Source of the DNA: Phytomonospora sp040655735
GTDB taxonomy: Bacteria; Actinomycetota; Actinomycetes; Mycobacteriales; Micromonosporaceae
Direction: 5' to 3'
Assembly (NCBI RefSeq): GCF_040655735.1
Contig: NZ_JBFAKK010000008.1
Coordinates: 1-64,000 of the forward strand
DNA: 64,000 nt
How positions within the stretch are numbered: the first letter of the stretch is position 1; every line of letters starts with the position of its first letter. Under the pieces are notes generated by a model. It saw only the letters and a program-made list of their open reading frames with translations. It was not told the DNA's origin and did no database searches. The translations under genes and the position numbers were made by a program. Below, one piece after another: positions 15,614-26,754 of this stretch.

Positions 15614-16372
15614 TCAGTCTGTCAACGCCGCGCGCATGCGGGAAATGATTTCCTCGGCTTCGTCGAGGGTGAACTCTCCGGTGATCTCGGTGGTGGAGTC
15701 CACGATCGGCCCGGAGATGCTGGGGGCGGTGAGGACCTCGTCGCCGATGAGGAGGGCGACCTGGTTTCCCACGTTGGCGGTGGTGAAGGCCGCCCATCTG
15801 TCGGCGCCGGCGGCGGTGAACTCAAGGATGATCTTGTACCCGCCGGTGTTGATGTCGGTGTCGATCCGAGCCTCGGCCAGATCGCCTCCGTTGAGCGCCC
15901 GCGGGTCCAGGAGGTACTTGACCGCGTCGGAGTCGCAGGCGGCCGTCTGGGCGGCCGCGTCGGGGTACTGGCGCGGGAGGTCGGCGAGCTGGCCACAGTG
16001 GATGTAGGGGACGTTGAAGGCGACCTCGGGCGGCAGCAGCTCGACCTCGGCCGGGCTGAGCCCCGCGAAGGGCGCCAGCGCGTCGCCGGAGCCTCCCAGC
16101 GCCGCGGGTGCGGTCAGTGAGCGGGCGAGATCGGCGGCCTCCGTGCCGACCTTCGCCCAGAGCTCGTCGAGGTTTCCCGCCTCCGGCTCACTCGCCAGAC
16201 CCTGCTGCACGGTCCCGTCGGTCTGCGCGACCACGGCACGGAACCCGACGGCGTCGGGACTGATGGCCTGGGTGGGCCACGGGTACTCCAGCTCCGCCGT
16301 CTGCTCCGCCTCGGAGCAACCCGTCGCGGCGAGGAGCCCCGCCGTTAAGAACACCGCGATCGTCTTCTTCAA
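15614..16372 (-). CDS. Lipoprotein with a SecD P1-head-like domain
   Basis: 252 residues from a TTG start at 16372, chosen because GGGGGAGG is five bases upstream and the signal peptide begins there (LKKTIAVFLTAGLLAATGC). The lipobox LAATGC predicts lipid anchoring. The C-terminal half (KYLLDPRALNGGDLAEARID, GGYKIILEFTAAGADRWAAF, NVGNQVALLIGDEVLTAPSI, TTEITGEFTLDEAEEIISRM) matches the periplasmic P1-head domain of SecD, but the SecD transmembrane bundle is absent. It is not a SecD; stand-alone copies of this domain occur in actinobacteria with unknown role. It precedes the HEAT-repeat gene by 4 bases. Confidence 0.78.
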   Translation of the reverse strand: MKKTIAVFLTAGLLAATGCSEAEQTAELEYPWPTQAISPDAVGFRAVVAQTDGTVQQGLASEPEAGNLDELWAKVGTEAADLARSLTAPAALGGSGDALAPFAGLSPAEVELLPPEVAFNVPYIHCGQLADLPRQYPDAAAQTAACDSDAVKYLLDPRALNGGDLAEARIDTDINTGGYKIILEFTAAGADRWAAFTTANVGNQVALLIGDEVLTAPSISGPIVDSTTEITGEFTLDEAEEIISRMRAALTD

Positions 16373-16438
16373 CGCCGCCTCCCCCACACGTCGATGTGCA
16401 AGGAACCCTACCCAGTGCGTGCACATCGGACCAGACCG

Positions 16439-16999
16439 TCACACCCGGTCGTAGCGGAGCAGCACGGTGGTGCCGTCGAAGGCGCGCGTCTCGACCAGGC
16501 GCAGCCGGACGCGCGAGTCGGCCGGGGCGAAGACGGGTTTCCCGCCGCCGAGCAGGACCGGGTGGACGACCACGTGGTACTCGTCGATCAGGCCCAGTTC
16601 GGTGAGCTTCGACGCGAGCTTCGAACCGCCCATGAGCAGCAGCTCGCCGCCCTCCTCCTTCTTGAGCTCCGCCAGCCGCGCGCCGATGTCGCCGCCGATG
16701 ACCCGCGTGTTCCAGTCCGCCTCGGTGAGCGTGTTGGAGAAGACGATCTTCGGGGTCTTGCGCCACACGGGGGCGAAGCGCAGGTCGTGCGGGTCATCCG
16801 AGATGGTCTCGGCGGACGGCCAGTACGACGACATCATGTCCCACACGAGCCGCCCGTACATGAAGACGTCGGCGCGGTCGGTGAGCTCGTGCGAATAGTC
16901 GGAGAGTTCCCGGCCCATCGTCGGCCAGTCGAACTCGCCGGCCGGGCCCTCGATGAAGCCGTCGGCGGACTGGTGGACGAAGTAGACGACCTTGCGCAT
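16439..16999 (-). CDS. Dihydrofolate reductase family protein (second copy)
   Basis: 186 residues of the RibD_C/DHFR-like superfamily: MRKVVYFVHQSADGFIEGPA, ADVFMYGRLVWDMMSSYWPS, KIVFSNTLTEADWNTRVIGG, GGELLLMGGSKLASKLTELG, YHVVVHPVLLGGGKPVFAP. Related in fold but clearly different in sequence from the genes at 9582 and 59723. It stands alone, with 66 bases to the lipoprotein gene downstream. Substrate unknown. Confidence 0.9.
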   Translation of the reverse strand: MRKVVYFVHQSADGFIEGPAGEFDWPTMGRELSDYSHELTDRADVFMYGRLVWDMMSSYWPSAETISDDPHDLRFAPVWRKTPKIVFSNTLTEADWNTRVIGGDIGARLAELKKEEGGELLLMGGSKLASKLTELGLIDEYHVVVHPVLLGGGKPVFAPADSRVRLRLVETRAFDGTTVLLRYDRV

Positions 17000-17102
17000 G
17001 ACTCGCTCCTCTGCTGGTGAAGGCGCCCGGTGGCGCTCTCAGCATGGGGTCGGGGCGAGGTCGCGCGCTTCGACATCTCGCGGAGAGGTTTTCTCCCGCG
17101 CC

Positions 17103-17468
17103 TCAGCCCAGTGCGGCTTTCGCCGCCTCCGCGAAGCGACGGCCGTCGGCCTTCCCGACCGCCTTGACGGTCATCCGCGCCTCCCCCTGCCTGATCGTGA
17201 CCACGCCGACGAGCAGGCCGTTCCAGGTCACGTCGTCGACGCGGCTGAGGGGAAGCGTCTCGACGCTGCTTCCGGCGGCGAAGACCAGGCGCTCGTTGGT
17301 GAGGGCCAGCAGGCCGCGGCCGGAGGCCGTCTCGCCGGCGGCGAGGCAGACGACGATCTCGTCGTCGCGCACATGCCGGTCGAGGAGGGCGAGCGTCCCC
17401 GCCGGTCCGGGGACGGCGAGGTCCTCGGCCGCGGCGGCGATGTCGGGGCGGGGTTCGTCGGGGTGCAT
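17103..17468 (-). CDS. PH-like (bacterial pleckstrin homology) domain protein
   Basis: 121 residues. The core (DDEIVVCLAAGETASGRGLL, ALTNERLVFAAGSSVETLPL, RVDDVTWNGLLVGVVTIRQG, MTVKAVGKADGRRFAEAAKA) has the bacterial PH-like pattern in which an LTNERL strand is typical. Probably cytoplasmic. It is adjacent to a second PH-like gene with the same strand and a very similar central region, suggesting a tandem duplication with divergence; only the second has an added SHOCT tail. Confidence 0.75.
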   Translation of the reverse strand: MHPDEPRPDIAAAAEDLAVPGPAGTLALLDRHVRDDEIVVCLAAGETASGRGLLALTNERLVFAAGSSVETLPLSRVDDVTWNGLLVGVVTIRQGEARMTVKAVGKADGRRFAEAAKAALG

Positions 17469-17510
17469 GGGGAGAGCGTGGCAGGCGGGGTGAGGGCTTG
17501 GGTAGGGGGA

Positions 17511-18119
17511 TCAGAGGCGGGCGAGGACCTCGGCGCGCTTGGCGGCGTACTCCTCGTCGGTGATGAGGCCTTCGGCGTGCCAGTCACGAAGCGACTGCAA
17601 GGTCGCGCGAGGATCAGCCCCGGGCGCTGCCTGCGCCGCCGGCACCGCCTGTGGGGCGTAAGGGGGCGGCGGTGGAACCACGAACGGCGCGGCGTACACC
17701 GGTGGCGTCGCCGAGTCGGTGGAAAGCATGCCGGCGTAGGCGCCGACGGCCGAGCGTGCGGCTTCGACGAGCTTCACGCCGTCCGCCTTCAGCACGCCCT
17801 TGATCTCGGCCCGCGCCTCGCCGGCCGCGACCGTGATCTCGCCACTGAGCATCCCGGGGCGCCACTCCACCGCCGTGACGCGAGGCAGTGGGAACTCTTC
17901 GTGCGTCTGCTTGCTGCGACCGTGCACGAGGAACAGTAGCCGCTCGTTCGTCAGCACGACGAGTCCCTGGCTGCCGCTGTAGGTTCCCGTCGCCATCAGC
18001 TCGACGAGTTCGTGCTCGTACAGGTACGTCACGAGCTCGTGGATCTCGCGTTTCCCGCCCAGCGTGGCGATGCCCTTCGCAGCGGCGGCGATATCACCGC
18101 GAAGCCCCGACGTGTCCAT
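17511..18119 (-). CDS. PH-like domain protein with C-terminal SHOCT motif
   Basis: 202 residues from ATG 18119 (an upstream in-frame ATG at 18155 is possible). Residues 5-125 form a bacterial PH-like domain (SGSQGLVVLTNERLLFLVHG, PLPRVTAVEWRPGMLSGEIT). A Pro/Ala-rich linker (VVPPPPPYAPQAVPAAQ) is followed by a SHOCT motif at the end (SLRDWHAEGLITDEEYAAKR), a short helix pair that often accompanies such domains. Function unknown. It precedes the shorter PH-like gene by 42 bases on the same strand. Confidence 0.8.
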   Translation of the reverse strand: MDTSGLRGDIAAAAKGIATLGGKREIHELVTYLYEHELVELMATGTYSGSQGLVVLTNERLLFLVHGRSKQTHEEFPLPRVTAVEWRPGMLSGEITVAAGEARAEIKGVLKADGVKLVEAARSAVGAYAGMLSTDSATPPVYAAPFVVPPPPPYAPQAVPAAQAAPGADPRATLQSLRDWHAEGLITDEEYAAKRAEVLARL

Positions 18120-18248
18120 CCGTCCACTTTCGCAAGCGGCGGTGGACCCGCCCATCGGATGATCGGATACGCGGGCGGCCGCCGGCGCAGGGAAACCTTC
18201 GCCACCCGCCGAGCCCGGTGCCGTGCACGCACCAACGCCCCAGCCGCG

Positions 18249-18614
18249 TCAAACGCCCGGCGCGACCGGCCCAGGCGCTTCCAGTGCGTCGGCTTCCCGC
18301 TCCAGGCCCGCCGCGATGTCATCCCAGTCGGGTCCGTGCATCCAGAGACTGGCCGCCGCCGCCCGCATGAGCTTCGGCTCGTTCGGCCGCTGCAACAGCA
18401 CCAGCCGGTAGGCGAGGTTGCGAACCCACACTGGAAGATGACCATCGGCGATATGCGGACACAGCTCCTGCAGCATCGCAAGGATCGCCTCCGCGTCGGA
18501 GAAGGTCAGCACCTCGACGAAGCGGTTCTCGCCGTGGCGGCGATCGCACTCCGGCGTGGGCCGGTATTCATCGCCGTACAGGCATCGTGCGTGCTCCGCC
18601 AAGGTCGTGTGCAT
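18249..18614 (-). CDS. Hypothetical protein
   Basis: 121 residues, mostly helical and cytoplasmic (FVEVLTFSDAEAILAMLQEL, HLPVWVRNLAYRLVLLQRPN, SLWMHGPDWDDIAAGLEREA). No family recognised. It lies between the PH-SHOCT gene and the terminator that follows tRNA-Ile, within the block that separates tRNA-Ile from tRNA-Ala. Confidence 0.6.
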   Translation of the reverse strand: MHTTLAEHARCLYGDEYRPTPECDRRHGENRFVEVLTFSDAEAILAMLQELCPHIADGHLPVWVRNLAYRLVLLQRPNEPKLMRAAAASLWMHGPDWDDIAAGLEREADALEAPGPVAPGV

Positions 18615-18648
18615 GACCGCAGCCTATGGCCGTGCGCAAGCGAAAAAG

Positions 18649-18692
18649 AAGCGCCAGGACCGACCGGGTTTCCCTGGTCTGACCTGGCGCTT
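18649..18692 (-). terminator. Rho-independent terminator after tRNA-Ile
   Basis: AAGCGCCAGG (18649-18658) pairs with CCTGGCGCTT (18683-18692); on the minus strand the stem is followed by CTTTTTCGC, giving a U-tract. It lies 8 bases beyond the tRNA and ends its transcript. Confidence 0.8.
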
Positions 18693-18700
18693 CGTCACAC

Positions 18701-18777
18701 TGGTGGGGCTAGATGGAATCGAACCATCGACCTCAGAGTTATCAGCTCTGCGCTCTAACCGACTGAGCTATAGCCCC
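18701..18777 (-). tRNA. tRNA-Ile (anticodon GAT)
   Basis: 77 bases including an encoded CCA. Acceptor GGGGCTA/TAGCCCC, D-arm GCTCAGTCGGTTAGAGC, anticodon loop CTGATAAC with GAT, T-loop GGTTCGATTCC. Standard position downstream of gyrA and the DUF3566 gene. Confidence 0.97.
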
Positions 18778-19383
18778 AGACGCGACGAGACGAAACGATA
18801 CCTTAGGCACCGGGCGCTCGTCGCGCAGGTATGGGGGTAAGCGCCGGCGGGCGACTACTCCTTCTCCGACAGGGTCAGTTCGATGCCGCCGACGAGGTCG
18901 GCGCACACGTTGTAGATGAACGCCCCGAGGGTCGCCATGGCCGTGAAGAGCACCATGTTGACCACTCCGAGCAGTGCCGACACGCCGATCACGCCCCGCG
19001 CGGTGAACGTGAACCCACCGCTCTCACTGCCCGACCCGACGAGCGAGCCGACCAGGTCGTTGAGGCTGGTGAAGACGCCCATCGAGTCCAGCGCGATGTA
19101 CAGCACCGTCGTGGCCACGATCAGCACGATGAAGAGAACCAGTGACACGGCGAAGGAGAACTTCATCACCGACCACGGATCGATCCGCTTGAGGTGGAGC
19201 CTGGCTCGCCGTGGACCGCGCGCCGCGGCCGCCGAGACGGCCTGACGGGCCGCCTTAACAGCCTCGGCGACCTTGGTCGACGAGCTCGTCTGCGGTGGTG
19301 GAGGCAGCGCCTCTGGTGAAGTCGGCGGAGGCGTCATGCCGGGCGGCCGGGTTACCTTGCTGCCCCCCGGCACGTCGGTCACC

Positions 19384-21933
<2,550 letters not shown>

Positions 21934-21961
21934 GGTTTGCCTTTCACCTTGCTTGAGAACC

Positions 21962-21982
21962 TGTGGATAAGTCTGTGGATAA
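21962..21982. promoter_or_regulatory. Two DnaA boxes between gyrB and gyrA
   Basis: TGTGGATAA occurs at 21962-21970 and 21974-21982, that is two perfect TTATCCACA boxes on the minus strand with a 3-base gap (12-base phasing). They lie about 30 bases upstream of gyrA. A DnaA effect on gyrA expression or DnaA titration is an inference. Confidence 0.7.
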
Positions 21983-22029
21983 TGTGGACGGCCCTGTGGA
22001 CCGAAGCCGGGGGCCGTCCACGATGCGCA

Positions 22030-23988
22030 CTAGATGTCCAGGAAACGGACATCCTTGGCGTTGCGCTGGATGAAGTTCCGCCGCGACTCCACGTCCTCAC
22101 CCATGAGGACGCTGAAGAGCTCGTCCGCGGTTGCCGCGTCGTCGAGGGTCACCTGGAGCAGGGACCGCGTCGCCGGGTCCATGGTGGTCTCCCACAGCTC
22201 GTGGTAGTTCATCTCGCCGAGACCCTTGTACCGCTGGATGCCGTCGAAGCGACGGGGGTCGGCCTTGCCGGCCGCGATGCCCATCTCGATGAGGCCGTCG
22301 CGCTCCCGGTCGGAGTAGGCGTACTCGACCACGTCGCCCTTGCGGTTCCACTTGATCTTGTACAGCGGCGGCTGCGACATGTACACGTGGCCCATCTCGA
22401 CCAGCGGGCGCATGAAGCGGAACAGCAGCGTGAGCAGCAGGGTGTTGATGTGCTGGCCGTCCACGTCGGCGTCGGACATCATGATCACCTTGTGGTACCG
22501 GAGCTTCTCGATGTCGAACTCTTCGTGGATGCCGGTGCCCAGGGCCGTGATGATGGCCTGGACCTCGTTGTTCTTCAGCACCTTGTCGATGCGGGCCTTC
22601 TCGACGTTGAGGATCTTGCCCCGGATCGGCAGGATGGCCTGCGTGCGGGGGTTGCGCCCCTGCTTGGCCGAACCGCCGGCGGAGTCGCCCTCGACGATGA
22701 ACACCTCGGACTCGCGCGGGTCGGTCGACTGGCAGTCGGCCAGCTTGCCCGGCATCGACGACGTCTCCAGCAGGCTCTTGCGGCGCGCGAGTTTCCTCGC
22801 CTGCGCGGCGGCCTTGCGGGCCTGCGCGGCGGCCGAGGCCTTCTGGATGATCGTCTTGGCCTCGCCGGGGTTGCGCTCGAACCAGTCCGCCAGACGCTCG
22901 TTGACGATCTTCTGGACGAAGCCCTTGACCTCGGTGTTTCCCAGCTTGGTCTTGGTCTGGCCCTCGAACTGCGGCTCGCGCAGCTTCACCGAGATGATCG
23001 CCGCCAGGCCCTCGCGGATGTCCTCACCGGAGAGGCGGTCGTCGCCCTTGAGGAGCTTGCGGTCGGTGCCGTACTTGTTGACGATCGTCGTCAGTGCCGC
23101 ACGGAAACCCTCTTCGTGCGTGCCGCCCTCGTGAGTGTTGATCGCGTTGGCGAAGGTGTAGACCGACTCGCCATAGGACTCGTTCCACTGGAGCGCGACC
23201 TCGGCGCCCATGCCGGCGTCGTCGTCCTGCGACTCGAAGTGCACGACCGTGCGGTGCAGCGGCGACTTCGTGGCGTTGAGGTGCCGGACGAAGTCGGCGA
23301 TGCCCTCGTCGTAGCGGAAGGTGACCTCGCGGGGCTTGTCCTCCTCGAAGTTCTCCGGCCGCTCGTCACGCAAGATGATGGTCAGGCCCTTGGTGAGGAA
23401 GGCCATCTCCTGGAGGCGCCGGTAGATCGTCTCGAAGTTGAACTCGACCGTCTCGAAGATCTTCGGGTCCGGCCAGAAGGCCACCGAGGAACCCGTGGTG
23501 GTCGTGGTCTCGCCCTTCTCCAGCGGCGAGGGCTTCGAGTAGTCGTACGTCTGCCGGTAGACGTTGCCGTTCTTGTGGATCTCCACGGCCATCTTGGTCG
23601 ACAGCGCGTTCACGACGGAGACACCGACGCCGTGCAGTCCGCCGGAGACCGCGTAGGCCTTGCCGTCGAACTTGCCGCCCGCGTGCAGAACCGTCAGCGC
23701 GACCTCGACACCCGGCTTCTTCAGCTTCGGGTGGAGGTCGACGGGGAAACCGCGGCCGTTGTCGATGACACGGACGCCGCCGTCTTCGAGCAGGGTGACG
23801 TTGATCGTGTCGCAGTAGCCGGCCATGGCCTCGTCGACCGCGTTGTCCACGATCTCCTGGACAAGGTGGTGAAGACCACGTTCGCCGGTGGAGCCGATGT
23901 ACATACCGGGACGCTTGCGTACTGCTTCAAGCCCTTCGAGGACCTGGATTTGGTTTGCGCCGTACTCGTCCTTGGCGGCTGCGTTCAC
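22030..23988 (-). CDS. gyrB: DNA gyrase subunit B
   Basis: 652 residues from GTG 23988 (VNAAAKDEYGANQIQVLEGL), where homologues begin; a longer in-frame extension to 24141 has no homology. The GHKL ATPase part has EIVDNAVDEAMAG, DNGRGFPVDLH and GGLHGVGVSVVNAL. The TOPRIM domain has FIVEGDSAGGSAKQGRNPRT and the metal-binding MSDADVDGQH. The C-terminus ends RFLDI as in other GyrB proteins. GyrB hydrolyses ATP to drive supercoiling by GyrA. The gene lies in the oriC cluster between dciA and gyrA. Confidence 0.98.
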   Translation of the reverse strand: MNAAAKDEYGANQIQVLEGLEAVRKRPGMYIGSTGERGLHHLVQEIVDNAVDEAMAGYCDTINVTLLEDGGVRVIDNGRGFPVDLHPKLKKPGVEVALTVLHAGGKFDGKAYAVSGGLHGVGVSVVNALSTKMAVEIHKNGNVYRQTYDYSKPSPLEKGETTTTTGSSVAFWPDPKIFETVEFNFETIYRRLQEMAFLTKGLTIILRDERPENFEEDKPREVTFRYDEGIADFVRHLNATKSPLHRTVVHFESQDDDAGMGAEVALQWNESYGESVYTFANAINTHEGGTHEEGFRAALTTIVNKYGTDRKLLKGDDRLSGEDIREGLAAIISVKLREPQFEGQTKTKLGNTEVKGFVQKIVNERLADWFERNPGEAKTIIQKASAAAQARKAAAQARKLARRKSLLETSSMPGKLADCQSTDPRESEVFIVEGDSAGGSAKQGRNPRTQAILPIRGKILNVEKARIDKVLKNNEVQAIITALGTGIHEEFDIEKLRYHKVIMMSDADVDGQHINTLLLTLLFRFMRPLVEMGHVYMSQPPLYKIKWNRKGDVVEYAYSDRERDGLIEMGIAAGKADPRRFDGIQRYKGLGEMNYHELWETTMDPATRSLLQVTLDDAATADELFSVLMGEDVESRRNFIQRNAKDVRFLDI

Positions 23989-24205
23989 GCAAGAACCCAC
24001 TTTCTGATGTCTCGTGCTGCCCGACCGGGACTGTGGCCCCGGGCCGTTCGCGAGCCGGCGCACGTCACACCACACGAATGGCACTGACGGGCCGGCCCAC
24101 TTCGATCCTACTTGCCCCCTGCGACAGGAACGGCACCGCACACGCCCTGAGTTCGCCGTGTGGCGCCGAAAACCCCGCTCGCCTACTCCCCCACTCGGGT
24201 GCAGG

Positions 24206-24616
24206 CTACCCGTACGTGTCGCGCGAGCCTGGAAATCGTACGCGCCGAGGGCCGAGATTACGGCGGGTCTGGGTGGGACCGTGCACGCGCACCCTGGTGA
24301 CCAGCCCGTGGCCGATGTCCTCGGCGATCTTCTTCAGAATCGTGCCCTGGAAGAGCCGCAGCTGAGTCGCCCAGGCCGTCGACTCCGCCTCGATGACCAG
24401 CTCGGTCTCGGCCAGCGAGACCGGACGGCAGTGCGCGGCGATCTCGGCGCCGACGATGGCCTCCCAGCGGCCGAAGACGCCGTGGTGGGCGGCCGGCTGC
24501 TGCCAGCCGCGGTCCTTGAGGAGCTTCGCCAGCAGCACCGACAAGGCCTGCGGGTCGCGCTTGTCGGGCCCCGGCCCGGTGTACCCGGCGGACTTCCGGC
24601 GCGGTCGGTAGGGCAT
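24206..24616 (-). CDS. dciA: DciA family protein (DUF721), DnaB helicase-loading factor
   Basis: About 136 residues from ATG 24616; in-frame TTG 24634 or GTG 24643/24646 are possible and none has a well-spaced ribosome binding site. Core: DPQALSVLLAKLLKDRGWQQ, GRWEAIVGAEIAAHCRPVSL, ELVIEAESTAWATQLRLFQG, the DUF721/DciA pattern (W-E-VG-I-A-H, W-L). DciA helps load replicative helicase DnaB in bacteria lacking DnaC; the M. tuberculosis homologue is Rv0004, in the same position after recF. The gene starts shortly after the recF stop. Confidence 0.88.
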   Translation of the reverse strand: MPYRPRRKSAGYTGPGPDKRDPQALSVLLAKLLKDRGWQQPAAHHGVFGRWEAIVGAEIAAHCRPVSLAETELVIEAESTAWATQLRLFQGTILKKIAEDIGHGLVTRVRVHGPTQTRRNLGPRRVRFPGSRDTYG

Positions 24617-24672
24617 CCCCTGCTCACGCGACAAGGCGGCCACCACCCTCGATCTGACGGGAAACCCGCAGG

Positions 24673-25824
24673 TCAGACGACACGGCGAACCTCCCCTTCG
24701 GCGACGTCGTAGCGCGCGCCGGCCAGCGCGGCGGGCACGTCCCCGGCGACCGCGCAGGTCACCAGGACCTGGGCGGCGCCGTCGACGAGCTCGGCGAGGC
24801 GGTCGCGGCGGCTGGCGTCGAGTTCGGCGAACACGTCGTCGAGGATGAGCACCGGCTCGATCCCCTCGGCGCGCAGCAGGTCGTATGCGGCCAGGCGCAG
24901 CGCCAGCGCGAAGGACCACGACTCGCCGTGGCTGGCGTAGCCCTTGGCGGGCAGGTCCCCCAGCTGGAGCGTGATCTCGTCGCGCTGCGGCCCGACGAGC
25001 GTCGAGCCGCGGTCGATCTCGGCGTCGCGGGCGGCGGCCAGCGCGTTGAGCATCCGCGCCGACAGCAGCTCCCGGTCGGCGGTCAGCTGCCCGGTCCCGT
25101 CGTCGAGGTTCGACCTGTAGGTGATCGTCGCCCGCCCCTTGCCCTGGCTGACCGCGTCGTAGGCCTTCGTGACGTACGGCGTCAGCGTCTCGACCAGCGC
25201 CAGGCGCCCGGCGAGCAGCTCCCCGCCGTACTCGGCGAGCTGCTTGTCCCAGGCCTCCAGGGTGCGCAGGTCGCCGGAGTCGGCGGCCGCGCGACGGCCG
25301 GTCACCTTGCGGGCGAGGTAGGCCGTGCGCAGGAGCGTGTTGCGCTGCTTGAGCACCCGGTCGTAGTCGCTGCGGACACCCGCGTAACGGGGGTGGCGGG
25401 CGACGAGCAGGTCGTCGAGGAAACGCCGGCGCTCCGACGGCTCGCCCCGCACCAGCGCGAGGTCCTCCGGCGCGAAGAGGATCACCCTCAGCGCGCCCAG
25501 CAGGTCCCGCGCCCTCGGCAGGGCCGAGCGGCCCAGCCGCGCCCGGTTCGACTTGCCCGGGACCAGTTCGAGTTCGGCCAGCAGCTCGCGGCCCTCGTGG
25601 ACGATCGCCGCCCGCAGGATCGCGCGCTCGGCGCCGGCCCGCACCAGCGGCGCGTCGGCCGAGACCCGGTGGCTGCCCAGCGTCGCCAGGTAACCCAGGG
25701 CCTCGACGAGGTTGGTCTTCCCGGCGCCGTTGGGCCCGACCAGGACGCTCGGCCCCGGCTCAAGGTCGACGACCACGTGCGGGTACGAGCGGAAGTCGAT
25801 GAGCTCGAATCGACGAACGTGCAC
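24673..25824 (-). CDS. recF: DNA replication and repair protein RecF
   Basis: 383 residues from GTG 25824. An SMC-like ABC ATPase: Walker A GPNGAGKTNLVEALGY at about residues 30-45, signature and Walker B near the C-terminus (VLILDDVFAELDASRRDRLA). N-terminus VRRFELIDFRSYPHV is typical. RecF works with RecO and RecR in single-strand gap repair and RecA loading. It lies between gnd and dciA, the usual actinomycete order. Confidence 0.97.
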   Translation of the reverse strand: MHVRRFELIDFRSYPHVVVDLEPGPSVLVGPNGAGKTNLVEALGYLATLGSHRVSADAPLVRAGAERAILRAAIVHEGRELLAELELVPGKSNRARLGRSALPRARDLLGALRVILFAPEDLALVRGEPSERRRFLDDLLVARHPRYAGVRSDYDRVLKQRNTLLRTAYLARKVTGRRAAADSGDLRTLEAWDKQLAEYGGELLAGRLALVETLTPYVTKAYDAVSQGKGRATITYRSNLDDGTGQLTADRELLSARMLNALAAARDAEIDRGSTLVGPQRDEITLQLGDLPAKGYASHGESWSFALALRLAAYDLLRAEGIEPVLILDDVFAELDASRRDRLAELVDGAAQVLVTCAVAGDVPAALAGARYDVAEGEVRRVV

Positions 25825-25857
25825 GTCCCTACCGCCCGACCCGCCTGTGGTTCTCGG

Positions 25858-26736
25858 TTATTTCTTGTTCTTGACGGCGTGTCCGCCGAACTGGTTGCGC
25901 AGGGCCGAGACGGCCTTCATCGCCGGGGAGTCGTCCTGCCGGGACTCGAAGCGCGCGAACAGCGACGCCGAGATCACGTGCAGCGGGACCGCGAGCCGGA
26001 TGGCCTCCTCGACCGTCCAGCGGCCCTCTCCGGAGTCGCTGGAGTAGCCGGTGATGTCGGCCAGCTCCGGGTCCTCCTGGAGGGCGTTGTCGAGCAGGTC
26101 CAGCAACCAGGAGCGGATGACGGTGCCCTCGCGCCAGGACTTGATCACGGCCGGGACGTCGGTCACGTGCTCGCTGGCTGCCAGCAGCTCGTAGCCCTCG
26201 GCGTAGGCGTGCATCATGCCGTACTCGATGCCGTTGTGAACCATCTTCGCGTAGTGCCCGGCACCGACGCCGCCGGCGTGCACGAAGCCGAATTCACCTT
26301 CGGGTTTGAGCGCCTCGAAGATGGGCATCAAACGGGCCACGTCCTCGTCGGAGCCGCCCACCATCAACGCGTAGCCGTTCTTCAGACCCCAGACCCCGCC
26401 CGACACTCCGGCGTCGACGTAGCCGATCCCCTTGGGCTTGAGGTGCTCGGCGTGCACAAGGTCGTCGCTGAAGCGGGAGTTTCCTCCGTCGATGAGGATG
26501 TCGCCCTCGGAGAGCAACTCCCCGAGGGCGTGCACGGTGTCGCGGGTGGCGTCACCCGAGGGGACCATGATCCACACGGCGCGGGGGCCTTCGAGGCCCT
26601 TCACGAGCGCCTCGAGACTGTCGACATCGGACAGGTTCGGGTCGCGGTCGAAACCGACGACCTCGTGGCCGGCGTTGCGCAGGCGGGTGCGCATGTTCCC
26701 GCCCATCTTTCCCAGGCCGACGATGCCGAGCTGCAT
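25858..26736 (-). CDS. gnd: 6-phosphogluconate dehydrogenase, short decarboxylating type
   Basis: 292 residues, the short GndA-like class. The Rossmann motif GIVGLGKMGGNM is at residues 4-15. Family motifs IDGGNSRFSDD, DAGVSGGVWGLKNGYALMVG and the catalytic HNGIEYGMM with its preceding Lys (GAGHYAKMVHN) are present. It oxidises 6-phosphogluconate to ribulose 5-phosphate and CO2. This class commonly prefers NAD(P) without the long C-terminal domain. AAGGGGA precedes the ATG. Its position between dnaN and recF is characteristic of streptomycetes and relatives. Confidence 0.95.
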   Translation of the reverse strand: MQLGIVGLGKMGGNMRTRLRNAGHEVVGFDRDPNLSDVDSLEALVKGLEGPRAVWIMVPSGDATRDTVHALGELLSEGDILIDGGNSRFSDDLVHAEHLKPKGIGYVDAGVSGGVWGLKNGYALMVGGSDEDVARLMPIFEALKPEGEFGFVHAGGVGAGHYAKMVHNGIEYGMMHAYAEGYELLAASEHVTDVPAVIKSWREGTVIRSWLLDLLDNALQEDPELADITGYSSDSGEGRWTVEEAIRLAVPLHVISASLFARFESRQDDSPAMKAVSALRNQFGGHAVKNKK

Positions 26737-26754
26737 GGATGGTCCCCTTTTCGC

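Noticed and set aside
15614..16372. SecD translocase subunit
   Set aside because: Only a P1-head-like domain on a lipoprotein signal; no six-helix membrane domain and no secF neighbour.
23989..24141. Possible N-terminal extension of GyrB
   Set aside because: About 51 extra residues have no homology; GyrB proteins start near the GTG at 23988.
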